Of a DNA stretch of 64,000 nucleotides, positions 44,029 to 52,583 are shown one piece after another. The translations under genes were made by a program, and so were the position numbers. Source of the DNA: Caproicibacter sp047833665 (GTDB taxonomy: Bacteria > Bacillota > Clostridia > Oscillospirales > Acutalibacteraceae). Every line of letters starts with the position of its first letter. Within the stretch, counting starts at the first letter, position 1. The stretch spans positions 806,001 through 870,000 of the forward strand of contig CP181261.1 in the NCBI GenBank assembly GCA_047833665.1, in the 5' to 3' direction. The notes under the pieces were generated by a model, which made no database searches, was not told the origin of the DNA, and saw only the letters and a list, made by a program, of their open reading frames with translations.

Positions 44029-44058
44029 AAAAAAGGAGCCGCATTTTCAGCGGCTCCT
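44029..44058 (-). terminator. Leader terminator before lysR-metNIQ operon
   Basis: On minus: AGGAGCCGC - TGAAAAT - GCGGCTCCT followed by TTTTTT. It lies between a small ORF and lysR, downstream of a consensus promoter, so transcripts must pass it to reach the operon. The GAGCCGC arm can instead pair (with two G-U) with GCGGTTT inside the small ORF. Confidence 0.8.
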
Positions 44059-44097
44059 AAGAATCAGCGATCCAAATTTTTGCAAACAAAATTGTTT

Positions 44098-44196
44098 TCA
44101 TGAGTGCATGCAAAAATGGATGATGCTGTTTCTTACAAACCGCGTCATCTCACACATGCACATCATCATTCTATTTCTGTCTGCATAATGTCTCAT
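44098..44196 (-). CDS. Met/Cys-rich leader peptide (putative attenuator)
   Basis: 32 codons, ATG at 44196 preceded by GAAGGTG with six-base spacing, TGA at 44098. Starts MRHYADRNR, then MMMCMCEM (codons 10-17: five Met, two Cys, one Glu), then TRFVRNSIIHFCMHS. Seven Met and three Cys in 32 codons is far above chance. It sits between a TTGACA/TATAAC promoter and the intrinsic terminator before lysR-metNIQ. By analogy with amino-acid attenuators, ribosome stalling at the Met/Cys run under starvation would change leader folding and allow read-through. The ORF and signals are seen; the mechanism is inferred. Confidence 0.6.
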   Translation of the reverse strand: MRHYADRNRMMMCMCEMTRFVRNSIIHFCMHS

Positions 44197-44252
44197 AAGG
44201 ATCACCTTCACATATAAAACTAATATATTTTATATCAATTGTAATTTGTATT

Positions 44253-44281
44253 GTTATAGCATATGCTGCTGTAACTGTCAA
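44253..44281 (-). promoter_or_regulatory. Promoter of leader-lysR-metNIQ operon
   Basis: TTGACA (44281-44276) and TATAAC (44258-44253) are 17 bp apart on minus. The predicted start near 44246 gives ~50 bases before the leader ATG. It abuts an IS256-A terminus remnant at 44289. Confidence 0.75.
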
Positions 44282-44288
44282 TCCCGCC

Positions 44289-44529
44289 GATAGAGTACAA
44301 TCAAAGTGCGCAATTTAGAATTTAGGAGCTCCGCAAATGTAAGTTTGTAAAACATAATATTATGACTGTGTTCCACTTTACCGTTGTGCCCTGGCGGATA
44401 AGGACGGATTAGCTTGTGCCGGATATGCAGTTTAACGGCAGTAGCCTCGAACAGCGTCAGCTAATGTTTCTTGGAAGGTGAGAAACGGTTGGTGAATTCA
44501 AAACCGTTGTCAGTTTGAACGCATTCCAC
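44289..44529. mobile_element. IS256-A terminus remnant and IS481 internal fragment
   Basis: 44289-44325 resembles the IS256-A terminus (GATAGAGTACAAT, then GCGCAATTT). About 44375-44529 is minus-strand IS481 transposase sequence (TDNGFEF, then RHKLIRPYPPGHNGKVE region), ending mid-gene at an IS256-B end. Confidence 0.75.
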
Positions 44530-44641
44530 GGCACTCCGTAATATTTTGTGTAAATTAAAAGTTCTTTCAGATAAGAATTCAGGCGTTTTTTTGATTTGCA
44601 GCGCAAATTAAAAGGTTGGATTTGCTCCTGATTGATCCATA

Positions 44642-44700
44642 TTCCTCAAAGCTGCCGAGGTATTCGCGCCAAGCGCGAATGCCAAAGCAGCTTTGAGGAA
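44642..44700. repeat. Conserved nested hairpin, copy 2
   Basis: Perfect 13-bp arms TTCCTCAAAGCTG / CAGCTTTGAGGAA around an inner ATTCGCG-CCAAG-CGCGAAT hairpin. Confidence 0.75.
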
Positions 44701-44760
44701 ATCTTAATTTTCAGAGGCAATCAGCCTGCCGCTCGGTCGGCAAACAGGATATTTAACTGA

Positions 44761-45018
44761 TTAAAACAAAGTCCCAATTTCGACACCTGCAGGTCCAATG
44801 TTCGACAATCTTTTTCGATGCCAAATACAACATTTTGGATTGTCATTCGTAAAGGCTGGCTTATTTTTAGTGATTCGCCGGAACTGGCGTTTCAGTCCCT
44901 CAATGATATTTGTTGTATATATGATTTTCCGAATCTCAGCCGTGTATGCGTAAAATGTGGAGAGAATTTCCCAGTTGTCTTCCCAGCTCTTCACACAGGA
45001 GGGATAAAATTTTCCCAT
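44761..45018 (-). pseudogene. IS256-B transposase C-terminal fragment
   Basis: About 85 residues with SWEDNWEILSTFYAYTAEIRKIIYTTNIIEGLKRQFRRITKNK in pieces, the IS256 C-terminal signature. The end is frameshifted. No catalytic triad. Confidence 0.8.
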
Positions 45019-45418
45019 TTTTCTTTTGATTTTCGGCTCATATTCGCCGTTATGGTCACGGGGAATCTTTACCGAAATCTCTCCAATCTGCGTTTTTACG
45101 GTTTTCTTGGAATACCCGTTTCTGTAACTTTTCGACCTCGCCGTTTCATCAACATTTGACAGTCTCTTGCTCTTTCATAGCCTAACTTTTCCTCCAATTC
45201 GCGCTTTAATCACTTTCTAGAGAACATCACGGAACATATCTTTCACAGCTTCTATGACAATCCACGGTGCTGCTAGATTTCCGACTGTTAACATATTCTC
45301 TTATCTGCCGGCACTTTGCTCATCTAACAGACTTTCTTTCAGACTTATATTTTCTTACCCTCATTCTTGTCTGAAAGGAAGTCTGTTATTTAGCTTTTAT
45401 ACAAAATTTTATACGGTT

Positions 45419-45780
45419 TCTTTGCATCTTATTTTTCATGCCTAGCGAATAATCTTTTATCAAACGATTTCTATCTTCTGCACTTAGTTTGACCATATCT
45501 AAGTAGTAATCAGCATCTTGCGTTCATTGGCAATTTTCTCGGTTAATATCAATAAAAAATTTTACGATTTCATATCCTGTTAAAAAACGGGTAAAACTGG
45601 GGTGCCTATACATAGTCACCATTCTCCGGTTGTACTTGATGCCTTGTCCCGGTAGCATCGATATATTCCGCATTTCCGCTGTCAATATCAATGTTACCGT
45701 TTAAGCAATAATGTTGTTTGTCCGCTTCCGTTCTTACCTAATAAAGCGTAGATGTATCCTGATACAAATTCACTATATCA
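45419..45780 (-). pseudogene. Decayed ABC transporter ATPase
   Basis: Pieces in shifting minus-strand frames read IYALLGKNGSGQTTLL (Walker A with Lys changed to Gln), GYEIVKFFIDIN, and DYYLDMVKLSAEDRNRLIKDYSLGMKNKMQ (signature region). This is the pattern of Firmicutes ABC-2-type ATPases. It is cut after the signature by the IS256-B terminus. Confidence 0.6.
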
Positions 45781-45852
45781 CTACAGTATTGTAGTATTGT
45801 ACTGTTACTGTCTATTGTGTTGAATACCTGCTGAAAGAATGAACGATGGGGA

Positions 45853-46758
45853 CTATTCTGCCGCAGAATCGCTGTCTATAAGATTTAAGCAGTGGCGGTG
45901 TTCTACTGTGAAGTGGCGGTCCATCGCGTTTAAGAGCAGATTAATCGTAACATTTGCTTTTTTTGAAATGTCATCTTCAATTTTTCGGCAGCCTTCCGTA
46001 AGCAATTCTATGGAATCTTGTGAGGCTAGTACGGTCATATCACTGCTTTTTACATACGGCCGTAGCATAAGTGCCAGATAAGTTCCGATAACAATTACCT
46101 TCTTACCTGCAAGGGATTTGAGGGCAGGTTCACTCATTTTGGAAATCAGGCATAATTGGTCTTTTGGAATAGCCTCATGTATAAATTTCATATAATTTTC
46201 GTTTCCAAATTCTTCTGTAACAATGATTGCATCGCTTGTTTTTTGCAACGCCTTTTCAATGCTGGCAGGGATGTTGGAATACACTTGATAGAAAAGTGTG
46301 TCATCTATGAGCATATCTACCGTAACAATTGGAACTAAATAGCTGTCTGAGAGGCGTTTAAAGACCGTTTGTGGTAAATCGATGGCAATGATCCCATCTA
46401 CATGAGCGCGCGCAAACAGTGATGAATCATTAGTATTAGTGGAAATGAACTGAATATCGTAATGCAAACGATTTAATCGTTTGAGCAAAAGATGGACAAA
46501 TGATGCAATCTCAAGATTCCTTGCTGGTTTTTGAATATCATACTGGAAGGCAATACCGATAATATTTGTCTTGCCCGTCACAAGACTTTTGGCAGCAGCG
46601 CTTGGAGTATAATTCAGCAGATTTGCAATTTGAATTACCTTCTTGCGGGTCGACTCGCTGATTTTTACATCTGTACGATTATTCAAAATATACGAAACGG
46701 TAGCAATCGAAACGCCCGCCTCCCTTGCAATGTCTTTCACTGTTACTCTTTTTGGCAT
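45853..46758 (-). CDS. LacI-family repressor of the starch/maltodextrin operon
   Basis: 301 residues, slightly short for the family. HTH VTVKDIAREAGVSIATVSYILNNRTDVKISESTRKKV with hinge helix TPSAAAKSLVTG, then a periplasmic-binding-like sugar domain (NIIGIAFQYDI, HVDGIIAIDL). Divergent from the operon starting at 46991, with a perfect palindromic operator just downstream of that promoter. Likely derepressed by maltodextrin or cyclodextrin, as for MalR/CymR-type relatives. Confidence 0.9.
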   Translation of the reverse strand: MPKRVTVKDIAREAGVSIATVSYILNNRTDVKISESTRKKVIQIANLLNYTPSAAAKSLVTGKTNIIGIAFQYDIQKPARNLEIASFVHLLLKRLNRLHYDIQFISTNTNDSSLFARAHVDGIIAIDLPQTVFKRLSDSYLVPIVTVDMLIDDTLFYQVYSNIPASIEKALQKTSDAIIVTEEFGNENYMKFIHEAIPKDQLCLISKMSEPALKSLAGKKVIVIGTYLALMLRPYVKSSDMTVLASQDSIELLTEGCRKIEDDISKKANVTINLLLNAMDRHFTVEHRHCLNLIDSDSAAE

Positions 46759-46878
46759 AGTTACCTTTACTCCCTCTTTTTAAAATAAAATAGACAACAA
46801 AACGTCTTTGGAATGCTATTTTGCTCTGGACTGCAAAAATAGAGTTTTATATAGTTTTCAAAATTTAAATTGATAATA

Positions 46879-46938
46879 TTGACATTTATTATACCTTATG
46901 CTAGTATCAATTTAAAGGATAATTTAAACGTTTAAATT
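46879..46938 (+). promoter_or_regulatory. Promoter and LacI-type operator of the maltodextrin operon
   Basis: TTGACA (46879-46884), 17 bp, TAGTAT (46902-46907). The perfect 18-bp palindrome AATTTAAACGTTTAAATT with the central CG typical of LacI-family operators lies at 46921-46938, just after the predicted start site, a position for steric repression. Confidence 0.8.
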
Positions 46939-46990
46939 ACCAATTATAATCAAATCGTCCGGGTTAGCAACCGGAATAGGAGGCATCTTT

Positions 46991-48073
46991 ATGAAAAAAA
47001 GCGTGCAAAGAGTGGAAAAAAGCATTGTGTATGTGGTTTGCTTGGCAATGATGTTCATGCTTTTTTCAGCATGCAGCAATGCAGGAACAAAAAAAGTAAC
47101 GGTTACGTTCATAAAAGGTGAGGAAACACTCGGAACGGTTCAAACAGATGCGGGGACGGTACTGAATTCAGATTCTTATGCAGCATATGAGGAAGATGAC
47201 AATGCGGATTTTCTGGGGTGGTTTAAAACACCAACCTACCTAGAAGCATCTCGAGTAGATCTGGAAACGGCAACATTTGAGGAAGATACAACACTGTACG
47301 GATGTTTTCAGTCAAATAATGTAACTAAGGATACAAGAAAGTGGTATATTGTGGGAACTTCTTCTTGTGATGGTGTTTTGAAAGATACGAACTGGGCAGA
47401 TTCAAATGCAGACGATCAGGTAAAGCAAGCAGCTCAACTGACGGCTACGCAAAATGCAACCAATGAATTTACTATCACACTGGATCTATATGCGGGCGAT
47501 CAGTTCCAACTGGTTCCAGACTGGAGCTGGGATGGCCAGCTTGGGTTCGGTTATATGAAAGAATATGATGCAACTCAGGTCAAGAACGGCGGCGGACTCT
47601 CTGGATCGGATGATACTAGCAATATTACCGTCCTTCAGGATGGAAATTATACCATTACGCTCACTACAAATCCGGATGATGAAGCATTGACTACATTTGT
47701 GATTGTACGTAATGGAGACCCAAAAGTAGCGCCTTCCGCAGATGAAGCGGACAATACTTTTGAAATCACAAAAGACACGAATGTCAAGGTGAAAGGCAGC
47801 TGGGTGGATGACTGGTCCGAACTCAAAGACCTCACGCAAAATGATGATGGAACATGGTCTATCGAAATGAATCTTTCTGCTGGTACGGAACTGTATTTTT
47901 CTATCTTTGATGGCGATACAGATACCGGTTTTGGCTTAAAAGCGGAAAATGTAACAGATGAAGCTTCCAAAGCCCTTTTGGAAGAATCAGAAAACGTGAA
48001 GGTTGCATCAGATGGTGTATATACATTTACAGTAGATCTGGCAGCAAACACGATTACGGTGAAGAAGGAGTGA
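46991..48073 (+). CDS. Surface lipoprotein with InlB-type repeat and SusE/F-like domains, likely glycan binding
   Basis: 360 residues. Lipoprotein signal with lipobox LFSAC (Cys28). Residues ~35-108 form a Listeria-Bacteroides (InlB B) repeat (VTFIKGEETLGTVQTDAG...FLGWFKTPTY...TTLYGCF). Two beta-sandwich domains follow (DWSWDGQLGFGYM; VKVKGSWVDDWSELKDLTQNDDGTWSIEMNLSAG) resembling SusE/SusF-type starch-binding modules. AGGAGG site before the ATG. First gene of the operon; it would hold starch or cyclodextrin at the cell surface near the importer. The binding role is inferred from fold and context. Confidence 0.75.
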   Translation: MKKSVQRVEKSIVYVVCLAMMFMLFSACSNAGTKKVTVTFIKGEETLGTVQTDAGTVLNSDSYAAYEEDDNADFLGWFKTPTYLEASRVDLETATFEEDTTLYGCFQSNNVTKDTRKWYIVGTSSCDGVLKDTNWADSNADDQVKQAAQLTATQNATNEFTITLDLYAGDQFQLVPDWSWDGQLGFGYMKEYDATQVKNGGGLSGSDDTSNITVLQDGNYTITLTTNPDDEALTTFVIVRNGDPKVAPSADEADNTFEITKDTNVKVKGSWVDDWSELKDLTQNDDGTWSIEMNLSAGTELYFSIFDGDTDTGFGLKAENVTDEASKALLEESENVKVASDGVYTFTVDLAANTITVKKE

Positions 48074-49755
48074 GAAACATTAATCAGCATGCAGTTTTGC
48101 ACATTGCCGATTCGGCCTATTGCTTTCCAATCAGTAAAAATGAAATTGTCTTAAGACTTCGAACCGCCAGAGACGACTTTGTATCGGTATGGGTGATCTA
48201 CGAAAGTAAATACCGGATTGCAACATCTCAGAAGAAAGCACCAATGACCAAAAAAATGATCAGTGCGCTGTACGATTATTACTCAGTTACGCTCAAGCTT
48301 GAGGATACTAGACTGGCTTATGTTTTTTGTCTTTATGACGGTAACAACTATTATTATTTTTCCGAGGATGGATTGACAAAAACATATGATTTCACTCTAG
48401 GATATTATAATTTTTTCCAGTATCCATATATCAACGAAGCCGATATACTTACACAGATTCCATGGACGCGCCATGCGGTATTTTATCAAATTTTTGTGGA
48501 CCGCTTCTGCATAGGAAATACGCAGAAGGAGAAATCCTATATCAACTGCAGTTGGGGAGATATTCCTACGCCTAAAACTTTTGCCGGCGGCGATCTACGT
48601 GGAATTATAGAAAAACTGGATTATATTCGAGAGTTAGGTGTTAATGCAGTTTATCTGACGCCGATTTTTCAGTCCAAATCCAATCACAAATATGACATCA
48701 GTGATTATCTAAAGATTGATGAACATTTTGGCACAGCACAAGATTTAAAAGAATTGGTGAATAGGGCGCATGAGCAGAATATCCGGATTGTGCTGGATGC
48801 GGTATTTAATCATTGCAGTATGGATATGATGCAGTTTCAGGATGTGTGCAGGAAAGGAAAAGCATCTCCGTACTATAATTGGTTTTTAATTGACGGGGAC
48901 AGACCGGATCCGGAAAAAGGGAACTATGAAATGTTTGCGTCCTGCACCAATATGCCTAAGCTGAATACATCAAATCGCCAAGTGCAGGATTTCCTCATTA
49001 ATATTGGAACGTATTATGTGCAACAGTATGATATTGATGGTTGGCGACTGGATGTGTCCGATGAAATCAGCCATGCATTCTGGCGGAGATTTCGCAGTAA
49101 CATCAAATCTGTGAAACAAGATTGCATCATTATTGGAGAAAATTGGCATGATGCAAGTAACTATCTGCACGGCGATCAGTATGACAGTATTATGAATTAT
49201 GCTTTTACCAAAGCGTGTTTAGACTATTTTGCGTGGGGGAATTTTACTGCCGAACAAATGGCGGCGAAATTAAACGATCTTTTGGCGCGAAATACGGATA
49301 CAGTCAATTCTATGATGCTGAATTTGTTAGACAGTCACGATACTCATCGTTTTTACAGTGAAGTGGGCGAAGATACGGAAAAATTCAATGCAGCTCTTTG
49401 CTTGCTGTTCTTGTTTCCGGGAATGCCATGTATTTTTTATGGAACCGAACTGCGGATGCCGGGCGGTTATGATCCGGACTGCAGAAGGTGTATGGATTGG
49501 GGGGGGATCGCAAAGGGAAACTATAATGAAACAATCCAAAAAATTCGGAGATTGTCGGATTTAAGGCACAAATATGATCTGTCATCAGCGGATTATCGGA
49601 TTTATGCTGTTGAAAATATTCTCGTCATAAAAAGGTTTACTGCAGATTTTGAAATACGTCTCTATATTAATCTGACAAATCATGCAAGCCATGTGGATGG
49701 CAGAGAAATACAGCCACATACACATTGTATCGTTTATGAAAGCAGGGAGGATTGA
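48070..49755 (+). CDS. GH13 cyclomaltodextrinase/neopullulanase-like, cytoplasmic
   Basis: About 560 residues, no signal peptide. An N-terminal immunoglobulin-like domain (HAVLHIADSAYCFPIS onward) precedes the GH13 barrel, the layout of cyclomaltodextrinases. Conserved regions: DAVFNH, nucleophile Asp in DGWRLDVSDE, acid Glu in IIGENWHDA, and LLDSHDTHR. It would hydrolyse imported cyclodextrins and maltodextrins. Start problem: the GTG at 48070 overlaps the AAGGAG site. The codon eight bases after that site is ATT at 48079, giving (M)NQHAVLHIADS, the family-typical N-terminus. Its start overlaps the preceding gene, and its stop is 2 bases before the next ATG. Confidence 0.9.
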   Translation: MRNINQHAVLHIADSAYCFPISKNEIVLRLRTARDDFVSVWVIYESKYRIATSQKKAPMTKKMISALYDYYSVTLKLEDTRLAYVFCLYDGNNYYYFSEDGLTKTYDFTLGYYNFFQYPYINEADILTQIPWTRHAVFYQIFVDRFCIGNTQKEKSYINCSWGDIPTPKTFAGGDLRGIIEKLDYIRELGVNAVYLTPIFQSKSNHKYDISDYLKIDEHFGTAQDLKELVNRAHEQNIRIVLDAVFNHCSMDMMQFQDVCRKGKASPYYNWFLIDGDRPDPEKGNYEMFASCTNMPKLNTSNRQVQDFLINIGTYYVQQYDIDGWRLDVSDEISHAFWRRFRSNIKSVKQDCIIIGENWHDASNYLHGDQYDSIMNYAFTKACLDYFAWGNFTAEQMAAKLNDLLARNTDTVNSMMLNLLDSHDTHRFYSEVGEDTEKFNAALCLLFLFPGMPCIFYGTELRMPGGYDPDCRRCMDWGGIAKGNYNETIQKIRRLSDLRHKYDLSSADYRIYAVENILVIKRFTADFEIRLYINLTNHASHVDGREIQPHTHCIVYESRED

Positions 49756-49757
49756 CA

Positions 49758-51236
49758 ATGAAAAGTTGGCATAAGTGTGTTTGTGTAGCTTTGGCTGCAT
49801 CCATGGTTGTGGGGACGACTGCGTGCAGCAATAGTAGCGTTTCTTCCGAAGATTCAGGAGATGGGATTACTCTGCGGATTTTAGAGAACGATACGGCAAA
49901 ATCAGAAGGCTATCTGGATGAACTGCTGGATGCGTTCAATGAAGCTTATAAAGATCAGGGCATTCAAGCAGTAGATGCTAATTTGGACGAATACAGTGAT
50001 CTTGCAGAAAATGGGCCCTACGGATATGGACCGGATGTGCTTTATCAGGCTAATGATAAGCTGATGACCTACGCCGAAGATAAACACTTGCTTGCAATAC
50101 AGCCACAGGACTACGAATGTTATGAATATACGCCGGACGAAGCATGGGATGCTTTTGAAATTAATGTGGACGGCAAAACGTATACATGCGGTGTTCCTGT
50201 CAATGTGCAGGAACCAATGCTCTTTTACCGTGCTGATATGATGCCGGAAAATTGGAAAATCGAATGGGACGATAACAGAAATGGTGTAGCAGATTTTTTT
50301 GAAAATTGGAATGATCTGTATGCCTATTCGAGTTATCTCAGAGAGCATGATACCGGCGCATCTCAAGACACACAATATGGTTTTATGTCATCTTTGAATA
50401 ATTTGTATCTCAATGCCAACTTTTTCTTTTCCTACGGTGCATATGTGTTTGGAGAAAATGCAGATGGTAGCGTGGACAGCACAGATATTGGCTTTGCAGC
50501 CGGAAATGCAGCAAAGGGTATGAATGCTCTGATTCAATTTGCCGGTCTAATGAATGAAGGATGCATTGATGATACAATCATTACCAATCGATATGAAAAG
50601 CTCGCCAATGGAAATTATTTCTGCTGTGTGTCGACGCCGGATACATACTCTACCTTTGTTGAGAAGCTGGCTTTGGAATATGAGTCCGAAGGTCTAAGCA
50701 GTACGGAAGCAGAGAGCAAGGCAGAAGAAAATATCCAAATGATAGAGCTGCCTGCTTTCATGCCGGCAGACGGCGACTTATCCAGGGACAGCAGCGAGAT
50801 GTCGGATTCTGACTGGGTACCCACAGTGGTGATGGGCGGCATCAATGGTTACGGAATTAGTGCTTATACAAAACATAAAGAAGCCTGTATTGAATTTGTC
50901 AACTTTGCAACAGGCTATGAAATGATTACAAAACGTTGTGAAATGCTTGGTATTGCACCCACTCGCTCGGATGTAGCTGAGGAACGTGGCAGTGTGGCAA
51001 ACACGATTTTTGACAATCTGGAGTCAGGACGTATTGAACTAATGCCATCGGTAAAGGCAGTCGATCAGATATGGACACCGGTGCAGACGATGATGGAAGA
51101 TATGGCAAAGGATGCCTATCGAGCAGACAGTGAGAAAAAGTATACCACACAAGAAAGCATCCAGCAGGCATTGGAAAAGGTAGATAAGGATATTTATGAT
51201 GCTATTTATACTTTGGGGGAACAGAAAGCGCAGTAA
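49758..51236 (+). CDS. Maltodextrin/cyclodextrin ABC transporter substrate-binding lipoprotein
   Basis: 492 residues from the ATG at 49758 (GGGAGG upstream). Signal MKSWHKCVCVALAASMVVGTTAC with the lipid-modified Cys at the end. It has a family 1 sugar-binding fold (ITLRILEND, GPDVLYQANDKLMTYAEDK, YTCGVPVNVQEPMLFYRADMM, GINGYGISAYTKHKEACIEFVNF). Longer than MalE (~380-420), including an acidic insert with DDNRNGVADFFENW that may bind calcium. Works with the next two genes. Confidence 0.9.
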   Translation: MKSWHKCVCVALAASMVVGTTACSNSSVSSEDSGDGITLRILENDTAKSEGYLDELLDAFNEAYKDQGIQAVDANLDEYSDLAENGPYGYGPDVLYQANDKLMTYAEDKHLLAIQPQDYECYEYTPDEAWDAFEINVDGKTYTCGVPVNVQEPMLFYRADMMPENWKIEWDDNRNGVADFFENWNDLYAYSSYLREHDTGASQDTQYGFMSSLNNLYLNANFFFSYGAYVFGENADGSVDSTDIGFAAGNAAKGMNALIQFAGLMNEGCIDDTIITNRYEKLANGNYFCCVSTPDTYSTFVEKLALEYESEGLSSTEAESKAEENIQMIELPAFMPADGDLSRDSSEMSDSDWVPTVVMGGINGYGISAYTKHKEACIEFVNFATGYEMITKRCEMLGIAPTRSDVAEERGSVANTIFDNLESGRIELMPSVKAVDQIWTPVQTMMEDMAKDAYRADSEKKYTTQESIQQALEKVDKDIYDAIYTLGEQKAQ

Positions 51237-51266
51237 TATGTAATTCCGCAGGCAGGAGGTTGCGGT

Positions 51267-52583
51267 ATGAAAAAAAGTCACACAAACCAGACATATGGTA
51301 AAGTTACCTCAAAAAAGGTGAAGGCGTCCATGATTGTCATGGGAGCCGGCCAGCTGATGGCACATCAATATGCAAAGGGTTGTATATTTCTGGCAATTCT
51401 GGCGGCGTTTATTGTATATTTAGTCACATTTGGGGTGCAGGATATCATTGGCTTTTTTACACTTGGGACAGTGGAAGGAGATGCATGGCTGGGTATAGAA
51501 GGCGATAACTCCGTCATGATGATGCTGCGGGGTATTTTTGCCTTTTTTATTATCATTGCAATGATTGGTTTGCATATTGTTAATGTTAGAGATATCCAGC
51601 GGACGGAAGAAAAAATACATAACGGCGTTTCAATTCCTAGCTTTTTGGCATCGCTGAAGATCTTTGCGGATCGCAAATTTTATGTTCTGGCACTGATTTT
51701 GCCCGTTACAGGAGTTCTGATATTCAATGTCCTGCCGATTGTTTTTATGATTCTAATTGCATTTACAAATTACGGCGGTGATATTGTACCCCCGAAATTG
51801 GTGGATTGGATTGGCCTAGACAATTTTAAGCGCATTCTTGCCCTTGGAGATCTGATGGGTACTTTTTTAAAAATCCTTGGCTGGAATATTGTCTGGGCGG
51901 TTGCATCTACCGCAATTAATTATTTTGGAGGTCTGGGTTTGGCTCTCCTTTTAAACAAAAAATGCGTTAAAGGAAAGACAATCTGGAGAGCGTTTCCCAT
52001 TCTAGCTTATGCAGTCCCCGGATTTATTTCATTATTGGCTTTTAAATTCATGTTTTCCTATGGTGGGCCAATCAATTATTACATCACAGCAAGCGGCGGG
52101 AAGGCTGTCGGATTTCTGGATATCGATGCCGGCTTTAAGGCTAAAATTATAGGTCTTATGGTTAATGCGTGGATATCAATTCCTTCTTCCATGCTTTTAG
52201 CAACCGGAATTCTTTCTAATATGAATGAAGAACTGTATGAGGCTGCAAGCATTGATGGCGCATCTAGATGGACACAGTTCGTAAAAATCACACTGCCGTT
52301 TGTCATTTTTTCCACCACCCCGGTTCTGATTACTACTTTTGTAGGGAATTTCAATAATTTTGGCATTTTCTATTTTCTGAGAGGCGGATTATATTGCGAC
52401 GGTTATTTCCTCGCCAGTGACACGGATCTTCTAATTAATTGGCTCTATAATTTGTCCATCGATAATAATTATTACGGAATTGGCGCCGCAATTAGTCTGA
52501 TTATCTTCCTAATTACATCCTTATTGTCTCTTTCCGTATATGTGCGCAGCGATGCATATCAAAAGGAGAATACGTTCCGATGA
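51267..52583 (+). CDS. Maltodextrin ABC transporter permease (MalF-like)
   Basis: 438 residues, AGGAGG before the ATG. Extended N-terminal membrane region (two TMs), then the core permease with TM segments and the EAA loop YEAASIDGASRWTQFVKITLPFV. Matches MalF-type length. It overlaps the MalG-like gene by 4 bp. No ATPase gene is in the operon; a shared MsmX-type ATPase elsewhere is likely, as is common in Firmicutes. Confidence 0.92.
   Translation: MKKSHTNQTYGKVTSKKVKASMIVMGAGQLMAHQYAKGCIFLAILAAFIVYLVTFGVQDIIGFFTLGTVEGDAWLGIEGDNSVMMMLRGIFAFFIIIAMIGLHIVNVRDIQRTEEKIHNGVSIPSFLASLKIFADRKFYVLALILPVTGVLIFNVLPIVFMILIAFTNYGGDIVPPKLVDWIGLDNFKRILALGDLMGTFLKILGWNIVWAVASTAINYFGGLGLALLLNKKCVKGKTIWRAFPILAYAVPGFISLLAFKFMFSYGGPINYYITASGGKAVGFLDIDAGFKAKIIGLMVNAWISIPSSMLLATGILSNMNEELYEAASIDGASRWTQFVKITLPFVIFSTTPVLITTFVGNFNNFGIFYFLRGGLYCDGYFLASDTDLLINWLYNLSIDNNYYGIGAAISLIIFLITSLLSLSVYVRSDAYQKENTFR

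Larger units (their letters stand above)
44530..45418 (-). mobile_element. Internally deleted IS256-type element (IS256-B copy 2)
   Basis: Starts GGCACTCCGTAATATTTTGTG and ends at the inverted terminus TTATACAAAATTTTATACGG. On the minus strand, N-terminal transposase pieces (NYRNGYSKKT, YEPKIKRKMG) run directly into the C-terminal part (KFYPSCVKSWEDNWEILSTF). The ~200-residue catalytic core is missing at the same joint as copy 1. Confidence 0.75.

Noticed and set aside
42870..44281. S-box (SAM-I) riboswitch or T-box upstream of the met operon
   Set aside because: No S-box core or kink-turn, and no T-box TGGN bulge sequence, was seen in either the metN or the lysR leader.
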